Source: Ochrobactrum sp. BTU1
Lineage (GTDB): Bacteria > Pseudomonadota > Alphaproteobacteria > Rhizobiales > Rhizobiaceae
Direction: 5' to 3'
NCBI GenBank assembly: GCA_018798825.1
Contig: CP076357.1
Coordinates: 496,001-560,000, forward strand
DNA: 64,000 bases
Positions 27,439 through 35,810 of the stretch are shown here, piece after piece. The first letter of the stretch is position 1. Each line of letters opens with the position of its first letter. Below the pieces are notes generated by a model that saw only the letters and a program-made list of their open reading frames with translations, was not told where the DNA came from and did not search any database. Made by a program: the position numbers and the translations under genes.

Positions 27439-27467
27439 TTGCATAGATGTGTGGAAAAGACTAAATT
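27439..27467 (+). promoter_or_regulatory. Candidate sigma-70-type promoter for an antisense RNA
   Basis: TTGCAT (27439-27444) and TAAATT (27462-27467) are separated by 17 bp on the + strand, inside the leader of the minus-strand HTH gene. An intrinsic terminator follows ~80 nt downstream with no gene between them. Confidence 0.45.
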
Positions 27468-27473
27468 TAGCTC

Positions 27474-27554
27474 CGTTGTTTTTGAGCTATTGGCAGGATT
27501 GCCGTCCTGTTAGTCCCAATTCCGAAGAAGCCGGCCTCCGTGCCGGTTTTTTTG
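27474..27554 (+). ncRNA. Candidate ~80-nt counter-transcribed RNA
   Basis: The inferred transcript runs from ~27474 to the U-tract near 27554. It would contain a stem CAGGA/TCCTG (27494-27498 / 27505-27509) and a terminal stem CCGGC/GCCGG followed by eight T. It is complementary to the 5' leader of the HTH gene at 26605-27384. Promoter, two stem-loops and terminator are as in plasmid ctRNAs that control replication-gene translation. Inferred from sequence only. Confidence 0.45.
27531..27554 (+). terminator. Intrinsic terminator
   Basis: CCGGC (27531-27535), loop CTCCGT, GCCGG (27542-27546), then TTTTTTTT. It points to a + transcript from the HTH-gene leader. Confidence 0.7.
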
Positions 27555-27782
27555 TGTCCGTAATTCTCTCCATAAAATCTGATTCAAAATTGCGTAAAGT
27601 AATCAATAAAACTGACCCAGATTGATTAGGAACACGGCCAAAATCAAACGGCCAAATGTTGGGGGCTTCGTTCAGAAAAGGCTGCTCAATATGAATTGGC
27701 AGCTACAAAATTCGGTCTGATAGCAAGAGCCTAACTCACACCAAGTGCAGGCACCGATCAAAGCGGTGCTACCGGCCCAAAG

Positions 27783-28169
27783 TCACGCGTCAATGTACAG
27801 TGCGATGAAATTGCGTACTGCCCGTTGTCGCCACGTCCTTGATCTTAAAATCCGGCATCTTTTGTTGAGAGAAGCGAAGCCCGCCTTGCCGAGCGCACCG
27901 GATAAAAAATCATTCTCAAGTGTCAGTTCGCCGATCTTGGCGTGCAGCGGTTTGACATCGACGGCTGGATCCGCCGGTTCAGCCTTCGCTTCATCACCGA
28001 AGACGCCTGTCGCACCCTCAAGGAGCTGGTCTTTCCATTGCTTGATCTGGTTGGTGTGCACGTCGAACTGTTGGGACAATTCCACCGGTGTCTGCTCGCC
28101 TTTGATGGCGGCGAGCACCACTTTTGCCTTGAAAGCCGGGCTGTGGTTCCGGCGTGGTCGTCTTGTCAT
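27783..28169 (-). pseudogene. IS3-family OrfA, element incomplete
   Basis: CAGGAGA precedes the ATG at 28169. MTRRPRRNHSPAFKAKVVLA, the HTH with LSQQFDVHTNQIKQW and a leucine-zipper-like IGELTLENDFLSGAL are typical OrfA. After about residue 95 the frame runs into unrelated sequence and no OrfB follows, so only the 5' part of the IS remains. It abuts the small gene at 28191-28418. Confidence 0.8.
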
Positions 28170-28190
28170 GGTATCTCCTGTTCCCGACAT

Positions 28191-28418
28191 CTAAGCCAGA
28201 GTCAGGCAGAAATTCCACTTATCCCCCATGTGCAGATTTCCCGAGCCACCTCTTTCAATGGTGGTAATGCGCTGTACACGCTTTATTGCGTCTTCCAGAT
28301 GTGCAGTCAGCTTGTCATGAGGGGTACGTGCAAACACGCTGTCGCATCCGAGGCGGTTAGCTTTGACGGTGAGACGGAAACCGGTCAGCGTTGCGTAGAG
28401 TAGAATGAAATAAGACAT
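28191..28418 (-). CDS. Small protein of unknown function
   Basis: A 75-residue frame with a strong AAAGGA ~7 nt before its ATG. It has a hydrophobic N-terminus (MSYFILLYATLTGF) and a basic middle with DAIKRVQRITTIERGG. Its 3' end touches the IS3 remnant, so the native C-terminus may be lost. Not recognised. Confidence 0.45.
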   Translation of the reverse strand: MSYFILLYATLTGFRLTVKANRLGCDSVFARTPHDKLTAHLEDAIKRVQRITTIERGGSGNLHMGDKWNFCLTLA

Positions 28419-28625
28419 AATGTATCCTTTCGTTTGTTTGACGAAAGGATGCTACTCCGTTGACCAGAGGTGTCATGGATCGCCAAGCGACCACCCTCTG
28501 GAAAGTGGGCAACCATTTTATAGGCGCGAGCGTCAGCGCTGCGACTGTAAAATTTTGGGAGGAGCCACTTAGTCCTTGACGCCGGATGGTCTGGGGTATC
28601 TTTGGCAGTCAAACAGAGAGAGAAC

Positions 28626-28724
28626 CACGACGGCTTTGCGTCGTGTCCGTATGGGGAGGATAATTTGAAAGGGGAAAACCCTTTCATACTGGAATACTGG
28701 CCGGTCGAACCGGCAGTGTTCCAG
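28626..28724. other. Three consecutive stem-loops (candidate structured RNA or regulatory region)
   Basis: CACGACG/CGTCGTG (28626-28632 / 28639-28645), GAAAGGG/CCCTTTC (28667-28673 / 28679-28685) and a longer imperfect hairpin from CTGGAA to TTCCAG (28689-28724, inner stem CCGGT/ACCGG) lie in the 330-bp gap between higA and the 75-residue gene. There is no U-tract, so they are not plain terminators. Confidence 0.45.
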
Positions 28725-28749
28725 CCGCCCATTTGCTCGAACGATAGGC

Positions 28750-29034
28750 TTAAGCCGCTTGTGCCGGTATGACCTCGGCGGCCACCCGTTCGCCTATGTC
28801 ACGCTCGGCAATGGAAAGCTCATAAGCGGTTTGCAGATTGAGCCAGAATTGCGCGCTGTTTCCAAAATAACGCGCCAGCCGCAAAGCTGTTTCCGGCGAA
28901 ATCCCGCGCTTGCCATTGAGAATATCAATAATGCGGCTGGATGGGAGGCGCAAAGCCAGTGCAAGCTTATTGGCCGACATTTCCCGCGTTTCCAGTTCTC
29001 TCTTTAAGATGCGTCCGGGATGTACAACGAGCAT
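28750..29034 (-). CDS. higA: HigA-type antitoxin
   Basis: A 94-residue Xre-type HTH protein starting MLVVHPGRILKREL, the usual HigA opening. The HTH is SANKLALALRLPSSRIIDIL and the conserved end of the domain is ISPETALRLARYFGNSAQFW. It lies 12 bp downstream of higB in the toxin-first order typical of higBA. It should neutralise HigB and bind the operator at 29350-29368. Confidence 0.9.
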   Translation of the reverse strand: MLVVHPGRILKRELETREMSANKLALALRLPSSRIIDILNGKRGISPETALRLARYFGNSAQFWLNLQTAYELSIAERDIGERVAAEVIPAQAA

Positions 29035-29046
29035 TTTCCGACCCTC

Positions 29047-29325
29047 TCAATGATAATCAATAATTTCAACATCAAACGCATGGCCGTCCTTAAACCGGAA
29101 GCATATGCGCCAAGGGCCATTGATATTCATAGCCCACTGCCCTTTTCGGTTGCCCTTCAATGGATGAAGGTTCAACGACTTCAAAGGACTAAGATCACTC
29201 AAGGCGCTGGCCGCATGCAAGGCTGATAGTCTTTCTAATGCAAGATCAACATCCAGGCCTGTAAATTTGCTTTTGCCGGTTTGTGCCAGACGTTCCGTTG
29301 CTGCGTTCGCCCATGACTTAATCAT
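29047..29325 (-). CDS. higB: HigB-type ribonuclease toxin (RelE superfamily)
   Basis: A 92-residue protein. The C-terminal half shows the RelE/HigB core, PLKGNRKGQWAMNINGPWRI followed by CFRFKDGHAFDVEIIDYH. HigB-type toxins cut mRNA on the ribosome. It is the first gene of the operon, with a dyad operator ~25 bp upstream. Confidence 0.9.
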   Translation of the reverse strand: MIKSWANAATERLAQTGKSKFTGLDVDLALERLSALHAASALSDLSPLKSLNLHPLKGNRKGQWAMNINGPWRICFRFKDGHAFDVEIIDYH

Positions 29326-29349
29326 ACATTATACCTACCACGTTAAACG

Positions 29350-29368
29350 TTATACGTCAAGCGTATAA
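29350..29368. promoter_or_regulatory. Probable HigA operator
   Basis: TTATACG (29350-29356), spacer TCAAG, CGTATAA (29362-29368) form a perfect 7-bp dyad directly upstream of higB in an AT-rich promoter-like region, the expected place for autoregulation. Confidence 0.65.
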
Positions 29369-29475
29369 TTCAATATTCATGATGAAATGCGCCCCCTCGC
29401 CTCACACGTATTGAACGTAGAAATGCGCTTGCGATTAAAGGAACCACAATGGAGGATTGCTCCAGCCACTATGAT

Positions 29476-30324
29476 TCAGGCTTTGAGTTCGGCCATTTTC
29501 TCCGAAAGCGTCCACAGTGCTTTGTTCAGCCTGATATCCTGATCGATGCCATTGACGGCGCGGGACTTCACACGGCGCGGGCGGCCGCATGCATCACGGC
29601 TCATGCCACGCAATCCGCCCTTTATGCAGTTTTCTTGCACAGTGTTAAAAACCGTCCACAGATCGTTTGCCTTGTCATCATGGCGGCGCGGGATGAGAAG
29701 TTGAGCGGGTGTGATGGGTGTATGGGTTACGCCCTCTGCATTGCCAAAACGCAGCATGTGGGCGGCATCGGCAAAGATCGTCTGCTCATCTCGGTTCAAA
29801 TGAATAGTTGACCAGTCCTGCGGGGCGGCGAGAACCTTTTCGGCTTCATTTAATACGCTATATGTGCCCTCTATCACCTTGCCCGTCACATCGCCTGAAT
29901 GGCGAACCTTGATCGCTTCAATTGTGCCCACTTGGGCCACAAGTGAATTCATGCAGCGAATGCGAAACAGCCCTGCCATCAATTCATAAGCGCTTGTTCC
30001 GTCATTGGCGTTCTTGAGAAGGATTTCACAGATATTGTCACCGACGCTGTAGCTATTACCGTCATCGATACGGCGCAGGCGAATGAGGTGTTTGGTAAAC
30101 TCGGCTTTGCCTTCAATCCGACTGCGCGATTGCTTTGCTCCGACCGGCACAAAGCCCTCTTTTGTGAGCGCACGCAGGATTTGGATTGTCGGAATTGGCT
30201 GAAAGCGGTGTGAGCGGCTTTCATGGGCAGTGAGGGCAAAAACAGACGGTGCAATTTTAAACATTTCGTCCTCACGCATCGCGCGGGCATTGTCGAAACG
30301 GGCTGTATCAGTGCAGATAGTCAT
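29476..30324 (-). CDS. DUF932-family plasmid protein (copy 2)
   Basis: 282 residues, almost identical to the gene at 24498-25346. Differences are scattered substitutions near the N-terminus (such as HRFQPIPTIQ for PRFQPIPTIE) and a few at the C-terminus (LSEKMAELKA). The reading frame is intact, so both copies may be expressed. The leader and hairpin are conserved as well. Confidence 0.85.
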   Translation of the reverse strand: MTICTDTARFDNARAMREDEMFKIAPSVFALTAHESRSHRFQPIPTIQILRALTKEGFVPVGAKQSRSRIEGKAEFTKHLIRLRRIDDGNSYSVGDNICEILLKNANDGTSAYELMAGLFRIRCMNSLVAQVGTIEAIKVRHSGDVTGKVIEGTYSVLNEAEKVLAAPQDWSTIHLNRDEQTIFADAAHMLRFGNAEGVTHTPITPAQLLIPRRHDDKANDLWTVFNTVQENCIKGGLRGMSRDACGRPRRVKSRAVNGIDQDIRLNKALWTLSEKMAELKA

Positions 30325-30578
30325 AGGCTTTCTCCGCTTTTAAGTTCTGTCCCCTAAACGGGTCAGCAGCATTGCGCTGCTGTACCTCTTGCCTCGTGGC
30401 GAACAGCGGGTGTGCAAGCGGAGGGGTGGTTTCGCGGGGAACCAGCTGCAGAGAGCAAAGCGAGCGAAGCTGGGCGGAAACCAATCCGAAGCGCGCTGAG
30501 GGCGGATGCCCTAAGCTTTTGAAATCCGTGTGAAGCAGGGGAAAACGGAACGCAAGCGCGAGTACCACTCGGGGAAGA

Positions 30579-30616
30579 TTAAAAAGCCCCGGCACGTCTC
30601 ACAACATTCCGGGGCT
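30579..30616 (-). terminator. Intrinsic-terminator-like hairpin upstream of DUF932 copy 2
   Basis: AGCCCCGG (30585-30592) and CCGGGGCT (30609-30616), followed on the minus strand by TTTTTAA; identical to 25601-25638. Confidence 0.6.
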
Positions 30617-31001
30617 GCGCAACTGGATGCGACCAAACTTCCTAGCGTTGCGCACAGCGACATTAGTCAAAGCCGACAAGTCTCAAAAGATGAATATCTT
30701 ATTGTCTTTTTGCCTGCCGTCAGACGCTTCAAATGCCCATCAACCTCGTCGACCCTTTCGACCCGATCAGGACGGTTCTGTGCTGATCTACAAGCATTCA
30801 ATGTTCACCGCAGCCCTTATTCGGCATGTGATTTGCCATGTCGATCATAAAAGCGGTCGTACACATCCCCCGCTGATACACAGCGGAGTTTGCAGAAAGG
30901 TACCCAAGTTTAGAGGACGTTGGTGATTAAAACCAATGTGCCGAGTCCGCAAGCCAATGCAATACCAACAAACTGTAAATTTGGCAGACGGTCGACCCAG
31001 T

Positions 31002-31100
31002 CTATTGCTTCTTGCGGCCTAGCGGACTTGTCGCCGCCTGTTTTCCATCAATGAGAAGCGTTTGTAATTTTCCAGATTTGTGGAAACCATTCTTCCCCAT
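31002..31100 (-). CDS. Possible 32-residue small protein
   Basis: GGGGAGGAAA stands ~5-8 nt before an ATG at 31100 that opens MGKNGFHKSGKLQTLLIDGK and continues to TAG at 31002. Just downstream another minus frame ends in a hydrophobic stretch (LQFVGIALACGLGTLVLI, stop at 30910), so this may be a decayed small membrane-protein gene. Nothing else is evident in 30804-31228. Confidence 0.25.
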   Translation of the reverse strand: MGKNGFHKSGKLQTLLIDGKQAATSPLGRKKQ

Positions 31101-31149
31101 CACATTTCCTCCCCTCTCCCCCTCAGTCTCTTTCAGTTACAATTTTTAC

Positions 31150-31225
31150 CACCGGGACAAAAACTGTTCATCCTTAACTTTCGATTATCTGTCCAAAATT
31201 CTGCGAACAACTGGCCCTAAGGCTG
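31150..31225. repeat. ~75-bp direct repeat, left copy, flanking the Xre-RES module
   Basis: Starts GGGACAAAAACTG and ends near CTGGCCCTAAGGC. It is about 85 percent identical to 33089-33165 (GGGACAAAAACTG ... CCGGCCGTATGGC). In the first WGR locus only one copy of this end occurs (25831-25866). Confidence 0.7.
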
Positions 31226-31227
31226 TT

Positions 31228-31322
31228 GGCTCCGTCGCAAAATTTTCAGCTGGTTAAAAGCAGCCTTATATTAGCGACGGAGCCAGGCCGACTGCACCCA
31301 AACGAAAAATTGCGACAGAGCC
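31228..31322. mobile_element. IS6-type terminal-repeat remnant
   Basis: GGCTCCGTCGCAAAA at 31228 is followed by inverted GCGACGGAGCC (31274-31284) and TTGCGACAGAGCC (31310-31322). These resemble the ends of IS6-family elements (IS6100-type GGCTCTGTTGCAAA). No transposase is left between them; it is probably a deletion scar or miniature derivative. Confidence 0.5.
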
Positions 31323-31502
31323 AAATAGCTGGTAGCTCGCTTCCACGCTGTAGAGGACGAATTCGGATCGAATGTTGCGGCCTTGGTGTAGGACGCATCG
31401 AGAGGCCCGTTGGTCTGCGGTCATCGGCTCAATCTTAAGAAGCAATCTGGACAAACCGGACAATCTGCACTATCTTGGCTGGAGTGAACAAGGAAGACGA
31501 AG

Positions 31503-32219
31503 ATGGTTGCTGCCACACGGAAATCGCAGATCGGCGCAGGGCTTGAAGTCAATCCGGCTGCAGTCGCTGATGTTCTCAAGGTTCTTGCCCGACACAATCC
31601 CGGCCTTTCGAAGCCGGCGCTTGTCGCGACGGGAAAGGTCATGGCTGTGGTCTCCGCAGTGGCAGCCCGTCTATCTGTCGAGCAGCAGCGTCGAATTGCC
31701 GCCGACGATGTCGAACTGGCTCATATCGTCGAGGCGGCCGTCGCAGAACTGGCCGCGAAGCCTGGACATGCGCTCGAGAAGGTTCCGGTCGAAAAGCCTG
31801 TCGAAGTGAGCCGAGGTGCTGGCCTCGGGCAATCGGTGGACATCGAGGAAGGGCGCCGCAGGATCGCCGAGTTTGCGACGCCGACCCGCATCGAAGACTG
31901 GGCGGGGCCGGTCGCCGGACCAGGGGACATCGAGAAGACGTTTGGCACAAAGCGATCAACCTTGCACGACTGGCACAAGCGCGGGGCTGTTATCGGCTTG
32001 CTCAAGGGCGAGCGAAAGCATGTCTTTCCTCTGGCTCAATTTGTGGATGGCCGGCCTGTCGAGGGCATGCCCCAAATCACCAAAATCATCCGCAATCCTC
32101 GGGTGGCCTGGCAATGGCTGATCCAATCGAAGCCAAGCATTGGCGGAACACCGCTCGAAAACCTCAAGAAGGGCAATCTCGACGTGGTTCTGGATGCAGC
32201 CGAGCGTGATTTTGGCTGA
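31503..32219 (+). CDS. Xre/ParS-type antitoxin of a RES-domain TA pair
   Basis: A 238-residue protein. The middle has an HTH-like segment (KTFGTKRSTLHDWHKRGAVI). The C-terminus is the MbcA/ParS/Xre toxin-binding domain (NPRVAWQWLIQSKPSIGGTP, then LVLDAAERDFG-like ending). The N-terminal ~110 residues, rich in Ala and Val, are longer than in most such antitoxins. The RES gene follows after 8 bp, and the pair lies between two ~75-bp direct repeats. Confidence 0.78.
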   Translation: MVAATRKSQIGAGLEVNPAAVADVLKVLARHNPGLSKPALVATGKVMAVVSAVAARLSVEQQRRIAADDVELAHIVEAAVAELAAKPGHALEKVPVEKPVEVSRGAGLGQSVDIEEGRRRIAEFATPTRIEDWAGPVAGPGDIEKTFGTKRSTLHDWHKRGAVIGLLKGERKHVFPLAQFVDGRPVEGMPQITKIIRNPRVAWQWLIQSKPSIGGTPLENLKKGNLDVVLDAAERDFG

Positions 32220-32227
32220 GCCCTATC

Positions 32228-32812
32228 GTGAAACTTGATCCCCAAACGGTTCAGGAGCTCGCGCTGAAATTTCGACCAGAATCCTATGTCCGCGTTATCC
32301 CCGTAGCGCACATGTCGACGCCGCTTGGCATGGGGTTCGGCCAGTCGCGGTTCTCAAGTCCGAACCAATTGTTCCGTCTACTTTATGCTGCGTATGATCT
32401 TGCGACCGCAATCGCAGAGACGATTGTGCGCGATCGCTTCGAGGGGATGCCCGACCGTGTACTTGATGAGAGTGAAATCGAAGAGTGGGCAGTCACCGAG
32501 GTGACAGCCACGGCCCCTCTTATCCTTCTCGACCTACGAACGACCGGTCTCCTGAGGCTCGGCATCAGCACTGACGCTGCCCGTGCTAAGGAGCATAGCG
32601 AAGGTCAGAGTTTAAGCGAAGCAGTCTATAGCTCCTATGCAGTCGATGGGCTGCTCTATTCCTCGCGCCTTACGGCCGCGGATTGCGTCGCGGTCTATGA
32701 TCGAGCCGTCGGCGGAAAACTTGTCACCTCTCCTGCTGTCGAATTGGTTAGGCAAGCCGACCTGATATCCGCCCTGCGGTCAATTGGCGTATCGATACGA
32801 ACTGGGCGGTAA
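32228..32812 (+). CDS. RES-domain toxin
   Basis: A 194-residue protein with RES-family features: GFGQSRFSSPNQLFRLLYAA, then TAIAETIVRDRF and SEAVYSSYAVDGLLYSSRL. RES toxins are ADP-ribosyltransferase-fold enzymes that consume NAD+ or modify metabolic targets. It directly follows the Xre-type antitoxin. A perfect GCAAGAGA/TCTCTTGC stem-loop (32816-32839) follows the stop but lacks a U-tract. Confidence 0.85.
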   Translation: MKLDPQTVQELALKFRPESYVRVIPVAHMSTPLGMGFGQSRFSSPNQLFRLLYAAYDLATAIAETIVRDRFEGMPDRVLDESEIEEWAVTEVTATAPLILLDLRTTGLLRLGISTDAARAKEHSEGQSLSEAVYSSYAVDGLLYSSRLTAADCVAVYDRAVGGKLVTSPAVELVRQADLISALRSIGVSIRTGR

Positions 32813-33088
32813 GGTGCAAGAGAATGAGATTTCTCTTGCGGACGTCAAAAAGGCCATGAAGAGCTAAAAAGACGCCTTGAAGTTATATTAGCGGCGCAAA
32901 ATCGATAAGGTTAGTGCGCAGGCGCATGCGGATCGTGCTTCTAAGATGTTTAATGAATTGGACGTGACGAATATAACCGTAATGGTGATTTCAGCATGTC
33001 CAAATCCCTCACGAAAACGCTATCGGCTTGCCTGGCCTTTTGATTGGGGCTGAGGACTGCCCCACCATCTCTTTGAGAGATTATTTTT

Positions 33089-33165
33089 TCATCGGGACAA
33101 AAACTGATCATTCCTGACTTTCCATTATCTGTCCAGGATTCTGCGGACAACCGGCCGTATGGCGG
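33089..33165. repeat. ~75-bp direct repeat, right copy, flanking the Xre-RES module
   Basis: Partner of 31150-31225. Between the RES gene and this repeat (32840-33088) only gene debris is visible, for example a short frame ending DVKKAMKS just after the RES stop. Confidence 0.7.
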
Positions 33166-33180
33166 TTTCAGTTCACGGGA

Positions 33181-33528
33181 ATGAATCAATCCGCCCTGAT
33201 TGATTCAAAAGTCTCATTAGACGCAGAGGATGTTTTCAACGACGTTGATGAAATGATCGAGCGGCAATTAGAGCTTTACGTTGAACACAATGACCCAAAT
33301 CGAACCATGGCGCGCTTTTACGCCATGCATATCTCCTATTCTCTGTTCGGAGAGCCATGCCTTTTTCGCCAATGGGGAAGGATCGGCACGTCTGGACAGG
33401 ATAAACTTGGACACTTCGAACACGAGGCCGACGCGATCAGAACGTTCCTGGATGTTGTCAAGAAAAAGCAAGCCCGCGGCTACACGCCGAGAAACGGTGA
33501 AAGCTGCAATGTTGTGAAAGCCTTTTAG
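33181..33528 (+). CDS. WGR-domain protein (copy 2, intact)
   Basis: A 115-residue protein. After a ~25-residue leader it carries the WGR domain: RQLELYVEHNDPNRTMARFY, FGEPCLFRQWGRIGTSGQ and FLDVVKKKQARGYTPRN. WGR domains bind nucleic acids and occur alone on many Rhizobiales plasmids; the function is not defined. The N-terminal part matches the defective copy at 25881-26202. The 3' end abuts an IS3 OrfB fragment. Confidence 0.75.
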   Translation: MNQSALIDSKVSLDAEDVFNDVDEMIERQLELYVEHNDPNRTMARFYAMHISYSLFGEPCLFRQWGRIGTSGQDKLGHFEHEADAIRTFLDVVKKKQARGYTPRNGESCNVVKAF

Positions 33529-33529
33529 C

Positions 33530-33725
33530 CGCTATTGATCCGCGCTCATGCGACAGCGCCTTCATCCGCTCGCGAAGGTCATGGTCATCGCTGCGCCTGG
33601 TTTCGTAACGGATCGTCATCCGGCAAACGCCCATGGCTTTACACGCCCGCCGTTCGCTCATCTGATGCTGATCCATCAGATGAGCGACAGCTTTCCGCCT
33701 TGCTGCGGGCGCCACCACTAATGAG
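33530..33725 (-). pseudogene. IS3-family OrfB N-terminal fragment
   Basis: The minus strand reads VVAPAARRKAVAHLMDQHQ, MSERRACKAMGVCRMTIRY and LRERMKALSHERG, the HTH_21 start of IS3-group OrfB (IS407-like). The catalytic DDE core is missing. It belongs with the OrfA tail at 35077-35225; an IS110-type element separates them. Confidence 0.75.
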
Positions 33726-35076
33726 ATGGTCCGCCTCGTCCTCCCGCAGCATAATGAGGCGGCCAAACCGAAGGAGGTTGCTATGCCACAACGCAATATG
33801 CCGCGTTCAGCGGCTGTCTACGGAATTGCTATTGGTAAGAACATCTTCCAAGTCGTCGGTCTCGGAAGCGACGGCGTGCCAATTCAGAAGGTTCGTTTCC
33901 GACGCGACACGCTGCTGCAATTCTTTGAGCGAGCAGCACCGGCGATCGTGGGGATGGAATCCTGCGCTGGCTCTCAATGGATCGCCAGGAAGATACATGC
34001 GCTCGGACATAAGGTGCGCTTAATTCCCGCACAGTTTGTGAAGCCCTACGTAAAATCGAACAAAAACCGACATCATCGATGCGGATGCGATCGCAGAAGC
34101 AGCTACGCGACCAACAATGCGGTTTGCTGCACTCAAGAGCGAAGAACAAGCCGATCTTCAGGCTTTGCACAGGGTGCGAGACCAGATGATCGGAACGCGA
34201 ACGCGCCTAATAAATCAGATGCGAGCCTTCTGCCTGGAATACGGAATTGCCCTGCGCCAGGGCGCGGGTCTGTTCAAGCTCGACCTGCCACAAGTTCTCG
34301 AAGACCAATCCAAACGACCTTACGTCAGCGATGAGGAAGCTGCTTGCAGATTTGTTTGCCGATCTGCGCCAATTGGAGCAACGTATTAGTGACGTCACAC
34401 GCGAGATCGAAGCCATAGCTAGTCGAGAGGATGTGGCTCGACGGCTCATGACGATCCCTGGCATCGGAGCATTGGGAGCGACTGCACTTCTTGCAGCGAT
34501 TGGCAGTGGACGGCAATTCCAAAAAGCACGCGATTTGGCGGCGTGGCTCGGCCTCGTGCCGCGGGAATACTCGACCGGCGGAAAGCAAAGGCTTCTCGGC
34601 ATCAGCAAGCGAGGGAAACGCTACGTGCGCAAACTGCTCGTACACGGCGCACGATCATGCTTTCGACATCTCGACCGAACAAAGGATCGGCTGGGGAACT
34701 GGCTGGATGGCCTCCAAGCCCGAATGCACCCAAACAAAGCTGTCGTTGCACTTGCCGCCAAAATTGCCCGGATTGTCTGGGTCATCCTGACTAAGCCTGG
34801 AGCGCTTTACGAACGCAGAGACCCTGCCTTCACCTAACGCTTCTGGCTCGATTGCAAGGCTCGGGAATAGTGATGACGAAACAGTGGATCAACATGCCGT
34901 AAGTCCTGTGCAAAAAAGCGGGCTTCGTGCCCGAACCATTTATTGGGAACGGCGTGTGCGGATCTCATCATGGCCTGGCTGCAACCGCAGCCCACTCGCG
35001 AGAGGCCGGATACATTTATGCAACTGGAATCGTCATTTGCGATGTCGCGAACCCTTGCACGGACGAGGCGGACCAT
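33726..35076 (+). mobile_element. IS110/IS1111-type element inserted into an IS3-type remnant
   Basis: Bounded by perfect 16-bp inverted repeats ATGGTCCGCCTCGTCC (33726-33741) and GGACGAGGCGGACCAT (35061-35076), a length of 1351 bp. It interrupts the IS3 OrfA/OrfB junction. Its transposase frame is broken (next entry). The 34838-35060 part is the element's non-coding right side. Confidence 0.72.
33783..34837 (+). pseudogene. IS110-family transposase with two frameshifts
   Basis: The N-terminal DEDD-type part is AVYGIAIGKNIFQVVGL (the usual first Asp is replaced by Ala), then RRDTLLQFFERAAPAIVGME. The frame shifts in an A-run near 34060 (continuing TDIIDADAIAEAATRPTMRF) and again near 34310 (continuing LTSAMRKLLADLFADLRQLE). 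The C-terminal transposase-20 domain reads RLMTIPGIGALGATALLAAI and LAAWLGLVPREYSTGGKQ. Not functional as written. Confidence 0.82.
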
Positions 35077-35225
35077 ACATTCTTTCTCAAAAGGTCTTTC
35101 AAAGCGGCGTTGTCGAGCATCGCATCTGCCAGGAGCCGTTTCAGCTTCCTGTTTTCGTCTTCCAGCGTCTTCAACCGCTTGGCCTCAGACACCTCCATGC
35201 CGCCGAATGGCGCTTCCGTTCTTAT
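35077..35225 (-). pseudogene. IS3-family OrfA C-terminal fragment
   Basis: The minus strand reads FGGMEVSEAKRLKTLEDENR, then KLKRLLADAMLDNAALKDLL, the conserved end of IS3-group OrfA. The N-terminal HTH is missing. The adjacent 35226-35428 shows no gene I can assign. Confidence 0.75.
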
Positions 35226-35428
35226 CGTTTTGACGGTTCTATCGAGAGTTACAAACAGAGATAAATGCTTACGAATTATCTCATCAACCTTCCTGCTGAT
35301 CAACGATCCGAAATCCGGCGTCGGAAAGATCGTTGATCGCTTTTCTGTCGACAGTTTGCGGCGCACGTGACATCCCCACCAAAGCTCTGGCAATTGTTTT
35401 GTCGAGAATTGCCGGGCAGGAACATGGG

Positions 35429-35800
35429 TTAGACCAATTCATCGATAGTGACTTTGAGTGCTTCGGCAAGCTTCTTCAAAGCATCGAGCGAGCCTTCGCG
35501 AGCACCACTTTCAATCTGCGAGAGATAAGGGGCGCTCATACCGGCAGCATCGGCGAGCGCCTTCCCCGTCATGCCGCGATATTCACGCCAGACCTTGATC
35601 TTGTTCTCGCCATCAAGAAGACGGTCAACTATATCGGAAGGGATCAATTCATCTTCGCCGGAAGCAATGCGCGCTTCTATCCGCCGGATATCTTCGATAT
35701 CTTCTTTGTCTTCAAGAGCCTCAATCAGCCTGTCAAGTTCGGCCTTTGGAAGGAGAGCGAGTTCTTCTCCCTTCGGGGTTTTGATAATCTGAATATTCAT
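35429..35800 (-). CDS. Xre-family antitoxin of a RelE-Xre pair
   Basis: The start at 35800 (MNIQIIKTPKGEEL) is chosen because AGGAG stands ~8 nt upstream; the frame is open further 5'. The protein has 123 residues, with an acidic N-terminal part and a C-terminal HTH_3 domain (MTGKALADAAGMSAPYLSQI, ESGAREGSLDALKKLAEAL). It follows relE by 10 bp and is the expected antitoxin and repressor. Confidence 0.82.
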   Translation of the reverse strand: MNIQIIKTPKGEELALLPKAELDRLIEALEDKEDIEDIRRIEARIASGEDELIPSDIVDRLLDGENKIKVWREYRGMTGKALADAAGMSAPYLSQIESGAREGSLDALKKLAEALKVTIDELV

Positions 35801-35810
35801 TATATTTCTC

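Larger units (their letters stand above)
29476..30803. repeat. 1.3-kb DUF932 direct repeat, copy 2
   Basis: Second copy of the block at 24498-25829. In copy 1 the WGR gene follows within ~50 bp of the repeat end. In copy 2 about 2.3 kb with the Xre-RES module lies between repeat end and WGR gene. Confidence 0.88.

Noticed and set aside
27745..28194. A 149-codon + frame over the IS3 OrfA
   Set aside because: Antisense shadow of OrfA, whose HTH and leucine-zipper motifs are explicit on the minus strand.
28385..28732. A 115-codon minus frame over the stem-loop region
   Set aside because: It runs through the three hairpins and overlaps the start of the 75-residue gene that has its own Shine-Dalgarno; no motif is visible.
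32816..32839. A perfect GCAAGAGA/TCTCTTGC stem-loop after the RES gene as a terminator
   Set aside because: There is no T-run on either side, so intrinsic termination cannot be claimed; mentioned only in the RES entry.
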